In this document: positions 25,376 through 34,077 of the stretch, piece after piece
Position numbering within the stretch: position 1 is the stretch's first letter
Layout: every line of letters starts with the position of its first letter
Source: Mucilaginibacter_A sp964251965
GTDB lineage: Bacteria > Bacteroidota > Bacteroidia > Sphingobacteriales > Sphingobacteriaceae
Direction of reading: 5' to 3'
Assembly: GCA_964251965.1 (NCBI GenBank)
Contig: CAXULQ010000002.1
Coordinates: 248,001-312,000, forward strand
Length of the DNA: 64,000 nucleotides
The notes under the pieces: model-generated
What the model saw: only the letters and a program-made list of their open reading frames with translations
The model's database searches: none
Told to the model about the DNA's origin: nothing
Translations under genes and position numbers: made by a program

Positions 25376-26083
25376 TTAAAGAATCAGGCTTTCCGGGTTT
25401 GGAATGAAGTTTAAAAAGGATTGAAACTTTTCTTTGTACTGCGTTTTGTTTAAGGTGTAATAAAATGCGCCTTTTTTAGAGTTTTCTTTGTGCTTATCTG
25501 GTTGCCGAATCAACAAACCAGTGGATAATAATTTGCGGCTAAAATTCCTTTTGTCAAAAGTGGCACCATAAATTCCTTCATACAAATTTTGCAGTTGAGG
25601 AATAGTGAACTTTTCTGGCAATAATTCGAACAAAATTGGATGCAACGCGGCTTTATAACGTAACTCGCGTTTGCCCGTTTCTACCATTTCTTCATGGTCG
25701 AAAATTAACTTCGGCACTTCGTTCAGCAAAAACCATTCTGCGTGATACTCGTGGCTAATCTGTTTTTCATACTGATGGATGTCGATAAGCGCGAAATAGG
25801 CAATGCCGATAGTTCTTTCCAGCGGATCGCGTTTCGGCTCGCCAAAGCATTTTAACTGTTCCAGGTACATGCCTTCTAATCCGGTTAATTGCTTTAAAAT
25901 GCGGTTTGCTGCATTGGTCAGGCTTTCTTCGGGCTGTATGAAACCACCCATCAAACTCCATTTTTTTGCTTCCGGTTCAAACCCGCGCTGAATTAGAAGG
26001 AGCTTGAGGTTCTCGCCATCAAAACCAAAGATAATGCAATCCACGGCTACTAAAATTCGTGTTTGCCCAAAGTATCTGATCAT
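25376..26083 (-). CDS. NUDIX-wHTH transcriptional regulator of arabinose genes (AraR type)
   Basis: The 235-residue protein has an N-terminal NUDIX fold (VDCIIFGFDGENLKLLLIQRG, WSLMGGFIQPEESLTNAANRILKQLTG). The NUDIX box lacks the catalytic REUxEE glutamates, as expected for a sensor. A C-terminal winged helix follows (FTIPQLQNLYEGIYGATFDKRNFSRKLLSTGLL). NrtR/AraR-type regulators of this architecture are known to control arabinose genes in Bacteroidota. It is placed directly before araB on the same strand. I prefer ATG 26083 to the upstream TTG 26092. Confidence 0.85.
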   Translation of the reverse strand: MIRYFGQTRILVAVDCIIFGFDGENLKLLLIQRGFEPEAKKWSLMGGFIQPEESLTNAANRILKQLTGLEGMYLEQLKCFGEPKRDPLERTIGIAYFALIDIHQYEKQISHEYHAEWFLLNEVPKLIFDHEEMVETGKRELRYKAALHPILFELLPEKFTIPQLQNLYEGIYGATFDKRNFSRKLLSTGLLIRQPDKHKENSKKGAFYYTLNKTQYKEKFQSFLNFIPNPESLIL

Positions 26084-26234
26084 GCCGGTCAAGATAAAAA
26101 TTTAGTACAATATTATGCTTCTTTTACCTGCATTTTTTTCAGTAAAAAGAAACAACTGTCAAAAAGAAAAATATTTTTAAATGTATTATTGACGTTTAAA
26201 AAAGTTTCCTGCCTTCGATTTATGTACAATCGCA

Positions 26235-26280
26235 ATACTTCTTTTTTATCTTATAAAAAATAGTGTGGTAAAAGAAGTAT
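26235..26280. repeat. Inverted pair of dispersed motifs between the ara regulator and kduD
   Basis: ATACTTCTTTTTTATC (two extra T) is followed 18 bases later by GGTAAAAGAAGTAT in the opposite orientation, so the pair can fold into a stem of roughly 12 bp. It lies in a divergent intergenic region, where a terminator is not expected. A third copy is at 26116-26126. Confidence 0.7.
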
Positions 26281-26325
26281 GATTAGCTTTCTTTTTAAAA
26301 GTCGACCAATTTATCTTAGGAATTT

Positions 26326-26333
26326 TATCTTTG
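26326..26333 (+). promoter_or_regulatory. -7 promoter element of kduDI
   Basis: TATCTTTG matches TAnnTTTG and lies 19 bases before the kduD start codon. A good TTTG -33 partner is not obvious. Confidence 0.5.
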
Positions 26334-26352
26334 AAAAACTGATCAACTTAAA

Positions 26353-27120
26353 ATGAACGATAAGCTATTTGATTTAACCGGAAAAACCGTTTTGGCAACC
26401 GGCTGCAACCGCGGAATTGGCAAAGCGATGGCGGTTGCCATGGCCGAAGCTGGCGCGGATGTAATTGGCGTTTCTGCATCGTTGGAATTAAAAGACAGTG
26501 AAGTAGAAAAAGAAATTACCGCTTTAGGCAGAAAATTTAAAGCTTATCAGTCCGATTTTTCTGACCGGGAAAAGTTGTACGGATTTTTAGAAAAGCTTTT
26601 TGCCGAAAATGACAAGATCGATATCCTCATCAACAACGCCGGAATGATTTTGCGTAAACCTGCCGCCGAACATCCTGATGAAATGTGGGACAAAGTAATG
26701 GCCGTAAACCTGGATGCACCTTTTATTTTGGCGCGGGAAGTAGGCAAAAAAATGCTGGGACAAGGTTCAGGAAAAATCATTTTTACTTGCTCTTTGCTTA
26801 CTTTTCAAGGTGGAATTACCGTTCCCGGATACGCGGCCAGCAAGGCAGCTTTGGGCAGTTTGATCAAAGCTTTAGCCAACGAATGGGCAGCAAAAGGCGT
26901 GAACGTAAACGGCATTGCGCCGGGTTATATCGCCACAGACAATACGGAAACTTTACGAAATGACCCGGAAAGGAGTGCCTCCATTTTATCGCGTATCCCG
27001 GCCGGCCGCTGGGGAGAAGCGGAAGATTTTAAAGGCCCGGCGGTTTTTTTAGCTTCTTCTGCTGCAGATTATGTGCACGGAACCATTTTAACTGTTGACG
27101 GCGGCTGGATGGGCCGCTGA
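26353..27120 (+). CDS. kduD: 2-dehydro-3-deoxy-D-gluconate 5-dehydrogenase (KduD, SDR)
   Basis: The 255-residue classical short-chain dehydrogenase has the cofactor motif ATGCNRGIGKAMAVAMAEAGADV, the NNAG motif (ILINNAGM), catalytic Ser/Tyr/Lys in TCSLL...GYAASKAALGSL, and the C-terminal DGGWMGR end typical of KduD. It catalyses interconversion of 2,5-diketo-3-deoxygluconate and KDG in hexuronate/pectin breakdown. It is followed by kduI after 28 bases, so the pair forms a two-gene operon. Confidence 0.92.
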   Translation: MNDKLFDLTGKTVLATGCNRGIGKAMAVAMAEAGADVIGVSASLELKDSEVEKEITALGRKFKAYQSDFSDREKLYGFLEKLFAENDKIDILINNAGMILRKPAAEHPDEMWDKVMAVNLDAPFILAREVGKKMLGQGSGKIIFTCSLLTFQGGITVPGYAASKAALGSLIKALANEWAAKGVNVNGIAPGYIATDNTETLRNDPERSASILSRIPAGRWGEAEDFKGPAVFLASSAADYVHGTILTVDGGWMGR

Positions 27121-27148
27121 TTTTTTACCGATAAAAGAAGTATCAAAA

Positions 27149-27979
27149 ATGGAAACAAGATTTCAAAATAGTCCGAAAGAAACCAGCCAGATGGATACGC
27201 AGCAATTGCGTTCCAACTTCCTGGTTCAAAATATTCTGGTTGATGATGAGGTAAAATTAGTTTACTCGCATTACGACCGGATGATGATCGGCGGGGCAAA
27301 ACCTGCAACCAAACCGTTAAAACTGGAAAACCACCCGGAACTGCGCGCAGAATATTTTTTAGAAAGACGCGAAATCGGGATCATCAATGTTGGCGGTGCC
27401 GGGCAAGTGGAAGCGGATGGCGTAACCTTCGACCTGGAAAAATTAACCTGCGTTTATTTAGGAAAAGGCACCAAAGATGTTACTTTTAAAAGCAACAGCC
27501 TGGCCAATCCGGCTGTGTTTTACCTGCTTTCTGCACCGGCACATCACAGTTATCCTTCAACCCGAATGACTAAAGATGAAGCTTCTCCAGGTAAAATGGG
27601 CGCAGTAGAAACAGCCAACGAAAGAACGATCTACAGATATATTCATTTAGATGGAATCAAAAGCTGTCAGTTGGTAATGGGATTGACAATTTTAAATAAT
27701 GGCAGCGTTTGGAACACTATGCCTGCGCATACCCACACACGTCGCATGGAAGCTTATTTTTATTTTGATTTAGCGCAAGAGCATCGCATTATTCATTTAA
27801 TGGGAGAACCAACAGAAACCCGGCATTTGTTAGTTGCTAACCACGAAGCTATTATTTCTCCGCCCTGGTCTGTCCATGCGGGTTGCGGCACATCAAACTA
27901 TGGTTTTATTTGGGGAATGGCCGGCGAAAATTTAGTTTACAGCGATATGGATGCCGTCGCGATCAACGAATTAAGGTAA
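27149..27979 (+). CDS. kduI: 5-keto-4-deoxyuronate isomerase
   Basis: The 276-residue cupin-type zinc enzyme isomerises 5-keto-4-deoxyuronate from pectin or glycosaminoglycan lyases. Family landmarks are LVYSHYDRMMIGGAKPA, REIGIINVGGAGQV, the metal-binding MPAHTHTRRMEAYFYF and SPPWSVHAGCGTSNYGFIWGMAGEN. I choose METRFQNSPKET at 27149, which matches the usual N-terminus and length. The longer frame from 27095 overlaps kduD and includes the motif GATAAAAGAAGTATC, which ends about five bases before this ATG. The stop codon is followed at once by a GT-type motif (27980-27992). Confidence 0.94.
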   Translation: METRFQNSPKETSQMDTQQLRSNFLVQNILVDDEVKLVYSHYDRMMIGGAKPATKPLKLENHPELRAEYFLERREIGIINVGGAGQVEADGVTFDLEKLTCVYLGKGTKDVTFKSNSLANPAVFYLLSAPAHHSYPSTRMTKDEASPGKMGAVETANERTIYRYIHLDGIKSCQLVMGLTILNNGSVWNTMPAHTHTRRMEAYFYFDLAQEHRIIHLMGEPTETRHLLVANHEAIISPPWSVHAGCGTSNYGFIWGMAGENLVYSDMDAVAINELR

Positions 27980-28348
27980 TGCTGTTTTTATCGTATCAAA
28001 TTAATGCTGTGACTCTTAGGTTTCGGCCTTGTTGTTATTTATAATTTATTTAATGTGAAATTAATAGAAGCTTCTTGTTTTAACGTTTCAAAAGGTTAAA
28101 AACTTTACAAGTATATTTTTAAACGCAGCATTGTTGCCAAAAGCAGTATTTCGGCCCAAAACAAAAAATGCAAAAATTTAAAAATTATGATTTAAAAGTT
28201 TTATTTTTGGTGTAGATATCTCTGCTGCCTTTTAAAAACAATTACATTCCGTTCCTAAAAAAGGCAACTCCACGTCTATTTTATTTAAAAATAATTTTGG
28301 TTTAACTATCCCAAACTAAACCTAAAAAGGAATTTAATCAAACAGTTG
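27980..28348. other. Intergenic region downstream of kduI
   Basis: The ~370 AT-rich bases start with an ATGCTGTTTTTATCG copy right at the kduI stop codon. I see no open frame, clear promoter or hairpin beyond that. Confidence 0.4.
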
Positions 28349-28951
28349 ATGAAAAAATATTTATGCTTGATTTTTATCTTGCTGCTAAGTTACAAGGGTT
28401 ATGCGCAACCTTTGCCGCTTACACCGCAGCTAAAAGCTTTTCAATCTGCTTTAAACGGTATTAATGTACAGTTCTCGTTTCCAAAAGATTTTAAAGAAAT
28501 CAAAGCCCTTCATTCGTCGCACACCAGTGTTGATTATGCAATGGAATTACCAAACGCCAGCTTCCAGGTTTGGTATGGCGTTAAAAACCTGCAGTTAATA
28601 TGGCCGAAATTTAAGGCAACAGAAGACGATATTAAACGGACAACGAATAATCCTGATTCGCTTTATATTTCTTCGTCTCTATCGGCAGCTACAATTTTGG
28701 CTGGAAAAGATAATTTCACTTCTAAAAATTTACCGCCGGAAGTTTTAACTGTTTTTAATGCCGATAAAGGCAAATCCTATCAACTAAATTTGTACGACAG
28801 GCCGGAAACAGGTCATTATCAATACGGCTTGCTCCTTTGTTTGCAAAAAAATGGAGTAGGTTACGTTTCGATGCTGTTTTTAAGTAATGAAAATGGGCCT
28901 GATTTTTACAAAAAGGTTAACAAAGCTTATTACTCGGTCAGGTTTAACTGA
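28349..28951 (+). CDS. Exported protein of unknown function
   Basis: The 200-residue protein has a signal peptide (MKKYLCLIFILLLSYKGYAQ) and no recognised domain. The mature part (VQFSFPKDFKEIKALHSSHTSVDYAMELPNASFQVWYGV; PPEVLTVFNADKGKSYQLNLYDRP) resembles small periplasmic proteins of mixed alpha/beta structure; I know no function for it. I use the ATG at 28349; an adjacent TTG precedes it. A motif copy (28952-28962) begins within a base of the stop codon. It stands alone before parE. Confidence 0.65.
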   Translation: MKKYLCLIFILLLSYKGYAQPLPLTPQLKAFQSALNGINVQFSFPKDFKEIKALHSSHTSVDYAMELPNASFQVWYGVKNLQLIWPKFKATEDDIKRTTNNPDSLYISSSLSAATILAGKDNFTSKNLPPEVLTVFNADKGKSYQLNLYDRPETGHYQYGLLLCLQKNGVGYVSMLFLSNENGPDFYKKVNKAYYSVRFN

Positions 28952-29073
28952 TACTTCTTTTACCGGCATAAATTTATCCACAATCTGCACAAACAATTAT
29001 TTTTAGGTTGAAGCGGTAAGGTAAAACCGTTGGAATTTGGTAGATTTGTGCTAAAATTAGTAGCAAAAATATC

Positions 29074-30948
29074 ATGTCGGTAAGCGCAGCAAATCCAATT
29101 ATTTCAGTTAATTACAGTGAAGACAGTATCCGTTCGCTGGATTGGAAGGAACATATCCGTTTGCGGCCAGGTATGTATATTGGCAAGCTGGGCGACGGTT
29201 CTGCGTATGATGACGGCATTTACGTGCTGCTGAAAGAAATTGTAGATAATTCCATCGATGAATTTGTGATGGGTGCAGGCCGTACCATCGATATTAATTT
29301 GAGTGATCAAAAAGTAGCTGTCCGTGATTATGGACGGGGAATTCCGTTAGGAAAAGTGATCGATTGCGTTTCCAAAATCAACACCGGCGGCAAATACGAT
29401 AGCAAAGCTTTCCAGAAATCCGTTGGTTTAAACGGCGTTGGAACGAAGGCCGTAAATGCTTTGTCGAGCAATTTCATCGTGCAATCTTATCGCGATAACC
29501 GCACCAAAATTGCTGAATTTAGCAAAGGCGAGTTGCTGCGCGAAGAAGAAAAAGACACGACGCAGCGCAACGGAACGGCCATCAGTTTTTTGCCGGATGA
29601 TTCTATTTTTCGCCATTACCGCTTTATCCCGGAGTTTGCCGAAAGCATGATCTGGAACTATGTTTTTTTAAACGCCGGGTTAACCATCAACTTTAACGGA
29701 CAAAAATATTTTTCTGAAAGAGGTTTGCATGATTTGCTGGTTAAAAATACCGATACCGAAAACTTGCGTTACCCGATTATCCATTTAAAAGGCGACGATA
29801 TTGAGATCGCGATGACGCACGGCCAGCAATATGGCGAAGAATATTATTCGTTTGTAAACGGCCAGCACACCACGCAAGGCGGCACGCACCAGGCCGCTTT
29901 CCGCGAAGCGGTTGTAAAAACCATCCGCGAGTTTTATAAAAAAGAGTTTGACCCTGCGGATATCCGCGCTTCCATTGTTGCGGCCGTTTCCATCCGTGTG
30001 CAGGAACCGGTTTTTGAATCTCAAACTAAAACTAAATTAGGTTCGCAAAATATTGCGGAAGGCGGCATTTCTGTCCGTGGTTTTATCAATGATTTTGTAA
30101 AGAAAGCGTTGGACGACCATCTGCATAAAAACCCTTCCACGGCTGATGGTTTGTTAAAACGGATTCTACAATCAGAACGTGAGCGGAAAGACATCGCCGG
30201 GATCAAAAAACTTGCGAACGAACGCGCCAAAAAAGCCTCTTTACACAATAAAAAACTACGCGATTGCAAGCTGCATTTTGAAGATACGCACGAACGCAAG
30301 CAAGACACTACGCTTTTTATTACCGAAGGCGATTCCGCCAGCGGTTCCATCACCAAGTCGCGCGATGTGCAAACGCAGGCGGTTTTCAGTTTAAAAGGAA
30401 AACCGCTGAACTGTTTCGGCCTCACCAAAAAAGTGGTTTATGAAAACGAGGAATTCAATTTGCTGCAACACGCTTTAAATATTGAAGATGGTTTGGATGG
30501 ATTACGCTACAACAACATCGTCATCGCAACCGATGCTGATGTGGACGGAATGCACATCAGGCTGCTTTTAATGACCTTTTTTCTGCAATTTTTCCCCGAT
30601 CTGGTCAAAGCTGGCCATGTTTCTATTTTGCAAACGCCGCTTTTTAGAGTGCGTAATAAAAAGGAAACGGTTTACTGTTATAGCGACGAAGAACGCCAGC
30701 GCGCCATCAACAAGTTGGGCAACAAGCCGGAAATAACCCGTTTTAAAGGTTTGGGCGAAATTTCGCCGGAAGAATTTGGTTTGTTTATTGGAAAAGATAT
30801 TCGCTTAGACCCGGTTTTGTTAAAGGAAGCTAATATTAAATCGCTGTTAGAATATTTTATGGGCAAAAATACGCCCGACCGGCAGCAGCATATTATCCAG
30901 AATTTAAGGATTGAGGTTGATATTTTGGAGGAGGAAGTTGTGGTGTAA
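29074..30948 (+). CDS. parE: DNA topoisomerase IV subunit B
   Basis: The 624-residue GHKL ATPase subunit decatenates daughter chromosomes with ParC. Features in order: ATPase motifs (EIVDNSIDEFVMG, VRDYGRGIPLG, GLNGVGTKAVNALSS), transducer domain, and TOPRIM metal sites (LFITEGDSASGSITKSRD, IATDADVDGMHIRLLLMTFF). The 30-residue-short TOPRIM insert and partner parC at 36287 identify it as topoisomerase IV, not gyrase. A -7 element TAGATTTG is at 29041. The last ~150 bases are duplicated at 31685, with a toxin-antitoxin pair between. Confidence 0.93.
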   Translation: MSVSAANPIISVNYSEDSIRSLDWKEHIRLRPGMYIGKLGDGSAYDDGIYVLLKEIVDNSIDEFVMGAGRTIDINLSDQKVAVRDYGRGIPLGKVIDCVSKINTGGKYDSKAFQKSVGLNGVGTKAVNALSSNFIVQSYRDNRTKIAEFSKGELLREEEKDTTQRNGTAISFLPDDSIFRHYRFIPEFAESMIWNYVFLNAGLTINFNGQKYFSERGLHDLLVKNTDTENLRYPIIHLKGDDIEIAMTHGQQYGEEYYSFVNGQHTTQGGTHQAAFREAVVKTIREFYKKEFDPADIRASIVAAVSIRVQEPVFESQTKTKLGSQNIAEGGISVRGFINDFVKKALDDHLHKNPSTADGLLKRILQSERERKDIAGIKKLANERAKKASLHNKKLRDCKLHFEDTHERKQDTTLFITEGDSASGSITKSRDVQTQAVFSLKGKPLNCFGLTKKVVYENEEFNLLQHALNIEDGLDGLRYNNIVIATDADVDGMHIRLLLMTFFLQFFPDLVKAGHVSILQTPLFRVRNKKETVYCYSDEERQRAINKLGNKPEITRFKGLGEISPEEFGLFIGKDIRLDPVLLKEANIKSLLEYFMGKNTPDRQQHIIQNLRIEVDILEEEVVV

Positions 30949-31084
30949 TGCTGTTTTTATCGGAGTAAAATTGAAGGTTGAAGAAGGATAAAAATACCTT
31001 GGCTAAAAGATAGTTTGTAAATTCCTATGAACATAATATTAGTTAACTCATGTAGTCTGTATATTTATACTTTACAAAGCAGAT

Positions 31085-31369
31085 GTGATTAAAACAATCA
31101 AGAGTAAACCTTTACGGCTATTATGGGAGAAAGGTGATGGTAGTAAATTACCACCAACTCAGTTAAGAAAAATACGACTTGTTTTGCAAATCATTGATGA
31201 ACTGGAAGAAGTTCCGGAAGACCTTGCTCATTTGGTTTCTTGGAGGCCACATCCGTTAAAAGGAGAGCTTCAAGGATTTTGGAGTTTAGATATTACAGGT
31301 AATTATCGTATAATATTTCGCTTTACAGATAAAAATGCTTTTGATATAGATTACTTAGATACACATTGA
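31085..31369 (+). CDS. HigB-like toxin (RelE superfamily)
   Basis: The 94-residue protein has the HigB pattern WRPHPLKGELQGFWSLDITGNYRIIFRF and ends DIDYLDTH, the C-terminal His typical of these ribosome-dependent mRNA interferases. The reading frame begins with GTG at 31085; no in-frame ATG precedes it. The antitoxin gene follows after one base. AGTTAACT upstream (31041-31048) is a possible operator half. The pair lies between parE and a diverged copy of its 3' end. Confidence 0.88.
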   Translation: MIKTIKSKPLRLLWEKGDGSKLPPTQLRKIRLVLQIIDELEEVPEDLAHLVSWRPHPLKGELQGFWSLDITGNYRIIFRFTDKNAFDIDYLDTH

Positions 31370-31370
31370 T

Positions 31371-31667
31371 ATGGAAAGAGAAATGGAACTGCACCATCCC
31401 GGAGAAATCCTAAAAATTGAAGTTATTGAAGGACGTGGTTTAACGATTGGCAAAGCTGCTGAACTTTTAGGCATCACCCGCCCAACCCTGTCTAATATAT
31501 TAAATGGTAAAGCAGCAATTACACCCAATATTGCATTAAGGCTTGAAACTGTTTTTGGCGGAACAGCCCGGTTTTGGATTCGGCTGCAATCATCTTATGA
31601 ACTGTTTATTGCTAAACAGAACTTTCTAAAAAATCCACCGAAAATTAAACACTTTGATTTTGCGTAA
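31371..31667 (+). CDS. HigA-like antitoxin
   Basis: The 98-residue protein has an N-terminal HPGEIL motif and an XRE-type helix-turn-helix (TIGKAAELLGITRPTLSNILNGKAAITPNIALRLE), the standard HigA arrangement. It should neutralise the upstream toxin and repress the operon. The toxin-first order is the usual one for higBA. The second half FGGTARFWIRLQSSYEL is the family's conserved dimer/toxin-contact segment. Confidence 0.9.
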   Translation: MEREMELHHPGEILKIEVIEGRGLTIGKAAELLGITRPTLSNILNGKAAITPNIALRLETVFGGTARFWIRLQSSYELFIAKQNFLKNPPKIKHFDFA

Positions 31668-31684
31668 TGCGCTGTAACAAGTTA

Positions 31685-31837
31685 GGAAAATATTGTTTGA
31701 TCGTTTTTTTGAAAGAGGCCAACATCAAATCGCTGTTAGAATATTTTATGGGCAAAAACACGCCTAATTGGCAACAGCATATTATCCAAAATTTGCGGGT
31801 AGAGGTTGATATTTTGAAGGAAGCGGCGGTGGCTTGA
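31685..31837 (+). pseudogene. Diverged duplicate of the parE 3' end
   Basis: The segment translates as ANIKSLLEYFMGKNTPNWQQ, then HIIQNLRVEVDILKEAAVA and a stop, matching the ParE C-terminus (ANIKSLLEYFMGKNTPDRQQ and so on) with several substitutions. Weaker similarity extends back to 31685. The copy is followed by ATGATGTTTTTATAG, a degraded form of the motif behind the real parE stop (ATGCTGTTTTTATC). It has no start and cannot encode a subunit. Confidence 0.88.
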
Positions 31838-31865
31838 TGATGTTTTTATAGGTGAAAAATTGAAG

Positions 31866-31913
31866 TATTAAAAATCCTTAGCTAATAGGTCGGGATTCAA
31901 ATCTCGACCAGTG
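31866..31913 (-). repeat. REP element behind the parE-tail duplicate
   Basis: The minus strand reads CACTGGTCGAGATTTGAATC, then CCGACCTATTAGC and TAAGGATTTTTAATAC. It is a REP of the same family as those around the RAYT 24 kb away, so RAYT-driven REPs spread beyond the prfC locus. Confidence 0.8.
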
Positions 31914-31994
31914 TGTGGATTTCATCGTTCTTTGTCATAAATTTAAAAAATTACAATAAATATTTAACTGACACAGTTTATTTTACAATCTCAT

Positions 31995-33284
31995 TTAATT
32001 GTTCTGATCAAAAAAATCCAATACAGTCTGGTTAAATAACTGTGGGATTTTTTGTGGGGCTTCATGATCCGCATCCTTAAAAATAACCAGTTTACTATGT
32101 GTGATTTTTTCTGCAATTAGTTTAGTATGTTTTTCTTTAACTACATCATATTGGCCAGCCATTACTAATGTTGGCGATTGTATTTTTTGTAAAGAATCTG
32201 GATTAATATGTGGCTCTGTTAATAAAAGAATTTTCAACCGATAATCCATATTAGTTTTTGGCACACCTTTCTTTTCCATTTCATTTACTTGTTTATGAAT
32301 TAGTTTGTTGGTTTCAGCAGTAACAGAACTATTATCATTATACAGAACAGTTCCCATAACTGCCATTTTATCCACCTTGTCAGGATGTCGCATTGCCAAT
32401 ATTAGGGCTATATTTCCTCCATCGCTCCAGCCTAATATGTTTACATTTTTCAACAGCATTTTATCCAAGAAAGTATTCACGTCTTCTGCCATTAGTTCAT
32501 AGGTAAGTTTGGTATCATTAGCTGAAGACCTGCCTTGTCCTCTACTATCTACGCAAATTACCATATATTTTTTACTCAATATATCTAATTGGTTACTAAA
32601 ACTATTCATCGAGGAATTATTTCCGTGAAGTAATAGTAAAGGTTTACCTTTTCCATATATCTCATAATAGAGTTTAATACCATTAACATCGATATATTTA
32701 CCGAGTTCAGGATTGTTTCCAAGAGATGGCGAAACTTTCACGTTTGAATTGTCTACAAACAAAGATTGTTTACCTAAAAATACTTTATCCTTAGATAAAG
32801 ACAGTTTAGTGTTTTTATCAATATTGTAAGATTGCCAATTTGTTATGGAATCATCTTCAAAATCTGAATTTTTTAAAGGAATTTCAACCTTGTTCTTTCC
32901 TTCTTTTACAAAAAGTTTAAAGTTATCTAAATAATAGCTACCGTTACCTGCAATAGTAACACCTATTGTAAAATATCTTGCATTTCTGTCAATTTTGCCC
33001 ACAAGCTCATAAGAACTCCAATCGTCCTGTTTATAATAATCCAATGCGCTATCATTATTTAATGGTGCCTTTATAGGTTTGTTTTTATTGTCAATAGAAA
33101 CAGTTGTTAACACTAACCAGGAATAACGGTCAATTTTATCTTTATAGAGTATTTTTCCTTCAAGAATGAAATTTTTGCCTTGATATTTTTCAATATCAAC
33201 TGTTTGAAAAATTTGATAAAATTGTCCATAGGTTTTAAGCGAATTCATGAAAAATAGCAGGATAATATATTTATAATGTGACAT
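31995..33284 (-). CDS. Exported alpha/beta hydrolase with N-terminal beta domain
   Basis: The 429-residue protein has a short signal-like start (MSHYKYIILLFFMNSLKTYGQ), a jelly-roll-like domain to about residue 185 (NFILEGKILYKD, GNGSYYLDNFKLFV, NSDFEDDSITNWQSYN) and a C-terminal alpha/beta hydrolase. The oxyanion segment is LLLHGNNSSMNSF, the nucleophile elbow NILGWSDGGNIAL, and the catalytic His is in FKDADHEAPQ. The substrate is unknown; esterase or lactonase activity is plausible. ATG 33284 is preferred to the TTG just upstream. It is AT-rich relative to the core genes. Confidence 0.8.
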   Translation of the reverse strand: MSHYKYIILLFFMNSLKTYGQFYQIFQTVDIEKYQGKNFILEGKILYKDKIDRYSWLVLTTVSIDNKNKPIKAPLNNDSALDYYKQDDWSSYELVGKIDRNARYFTIGVTIAGNGSYYLDNFKLFVKEGKNKVEIPLKNSDFEDDSITNWQSYNIDKNTKLSLSKDKVFLGKQSLFVDNSNVKVSPSLGNNPELGKYIDVNGIKLYYEIYGKGKPLLLLHGNNSSMNSFSNQLDILSKKYMVICVDSRGQGRSSANDTKLTYELMAEDVNTFLDKMLLKNVNILGWSDGGNIALILAMRHPDKVDKMAVMGTVLYNDNSSVTAETNKLIHKQVNEMEKKGVPKTNMDYRLKILLLTEPHINPDSLQKIQSPTLVMAGQYDVVKEKHTKLIAEKITHSKLVIFKDADHEAPQKIPQLFNQTVLDFFDQNN

Positions 33285-33592
33285 GGTCAATATGAAAAAG
33301 AGGTAAGTTTATCTATTAGGTGATTTTATACTTTGGGTAATTGAACTAGAAAAGATTTATAAGTTGGCAATTTAACGATTATAGTAAATAATCGATTTTC
33401 AAAGTTTTTGTTATTGTCTTTGAAAAAGCTGTTAACCTTCTCGGGTTTTGGATTTTAATCCAACTGAACATACTTCTTTTATCACCCTAAAGTATTGAAT
33501 AAAAGCAAGTTCCTCAAATGTGTACAATTCAATCGTACTATCAAGCTATCATTTCCAATTCCAAAACTTAAGGTGAAAAATTTTATGAACGC

Positions 33593-33862
33593 CTATTGAT
33601 GATAATCATCTTTTAAGGAGTGTATAATAATATAGCGGTCGAAAACTTCATACACAAGCCTGTGCTCCAAGTTTATTCGTCTTGACCATTTGCCGGAAAG
33701 GTTATACTTTAAGGCTTCTGGTTTCCCGGTTCCGGTAGAAGGGTGATCGGCAATTTCATCTAATAAAATAAACAGTTATTTCAAAATGAGCTTGTTTCCA
33801 GACTTTTTATGATAAGCAAGGTCTTCCATTGCCTGATCGGAAAAGTCCAAGAACAAACTCAT
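33593..33862 (-). pseudogene. YoeB/Txe-family toxin gene with a premature stop
   Basis: From ATG 33862 the frame reads MSLFLDFSDQAMEDLAYHKK, SGNKLILK, then a TAA at codon 29 (33776-33778), and continues in the same frame as LFILLDEIADHPSTGTGKPE, ALKYNLSGKWSRRINLEHRL, VYEVFDRYIIIHSLKDDYH and a normal stop. GKPE, LSGKWSRRI and LVYEV are YoeB hallmarks. A single A-to-T change (AAA to TAA) accounts for the defect, so loss is recent. It overlaps the antitoxin stop codon by four bases. Confidence 0.85.
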
Positions 33863-34077
33863 TTTTTTATTCCTAACAAGTTTTCTAAGTCCTCCTTTTG
33901 GATGCGGGTAGTTTTTCCGGCTTTAACTTGTTCTTCGCTTCTTTTGATTTTAGCCACAAATTCCGGGTTATATGGGCTTGCTTCCTTATTTTCAAAAGGC
34001 ACATTCATGGCCTCGAAAATAATTTTTAAAGCATTCCATTGCTTTTGATCTTTGGGATGTATGGTTACGGGTGCCAT
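33859..34077 (-). CDS. Antitoxin of the broken YoeB-type module
   Basis: The 72-residue protein is mostly helical (DQKQWNALKIIFEAMNVPFE, PEFVAKIKRSEEQVKAG, IQKEDLENLLGIKK). The C-terminal part resembles DUF2683/YefM-like antitoxin tails that wrap the toxin. Its ATGA overlap with the toxin gene supports the pairing. The toxin is now truncated, so the antitoxin is an orphan, possibly kept as an anti-addiction or regulator gene. Confidence 0.75.
   Translation of the reverse strand: MAPVTIHPKDQKQWNALKIIFEAMNVPFENKEASPYNPEFVAKIKRSEEQVKAGKTTRIQKEDLENLLGIKK

Noticed and set aside
27130..27148. Motif before kduI read as a ribosome-binding site
   Set aside because: The AAGAAG is near the ATG here, but the motif occurs mostly at gene ends and in both orientations. 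Bacteroidota also rely little on Shine-Dalgarno pairing.
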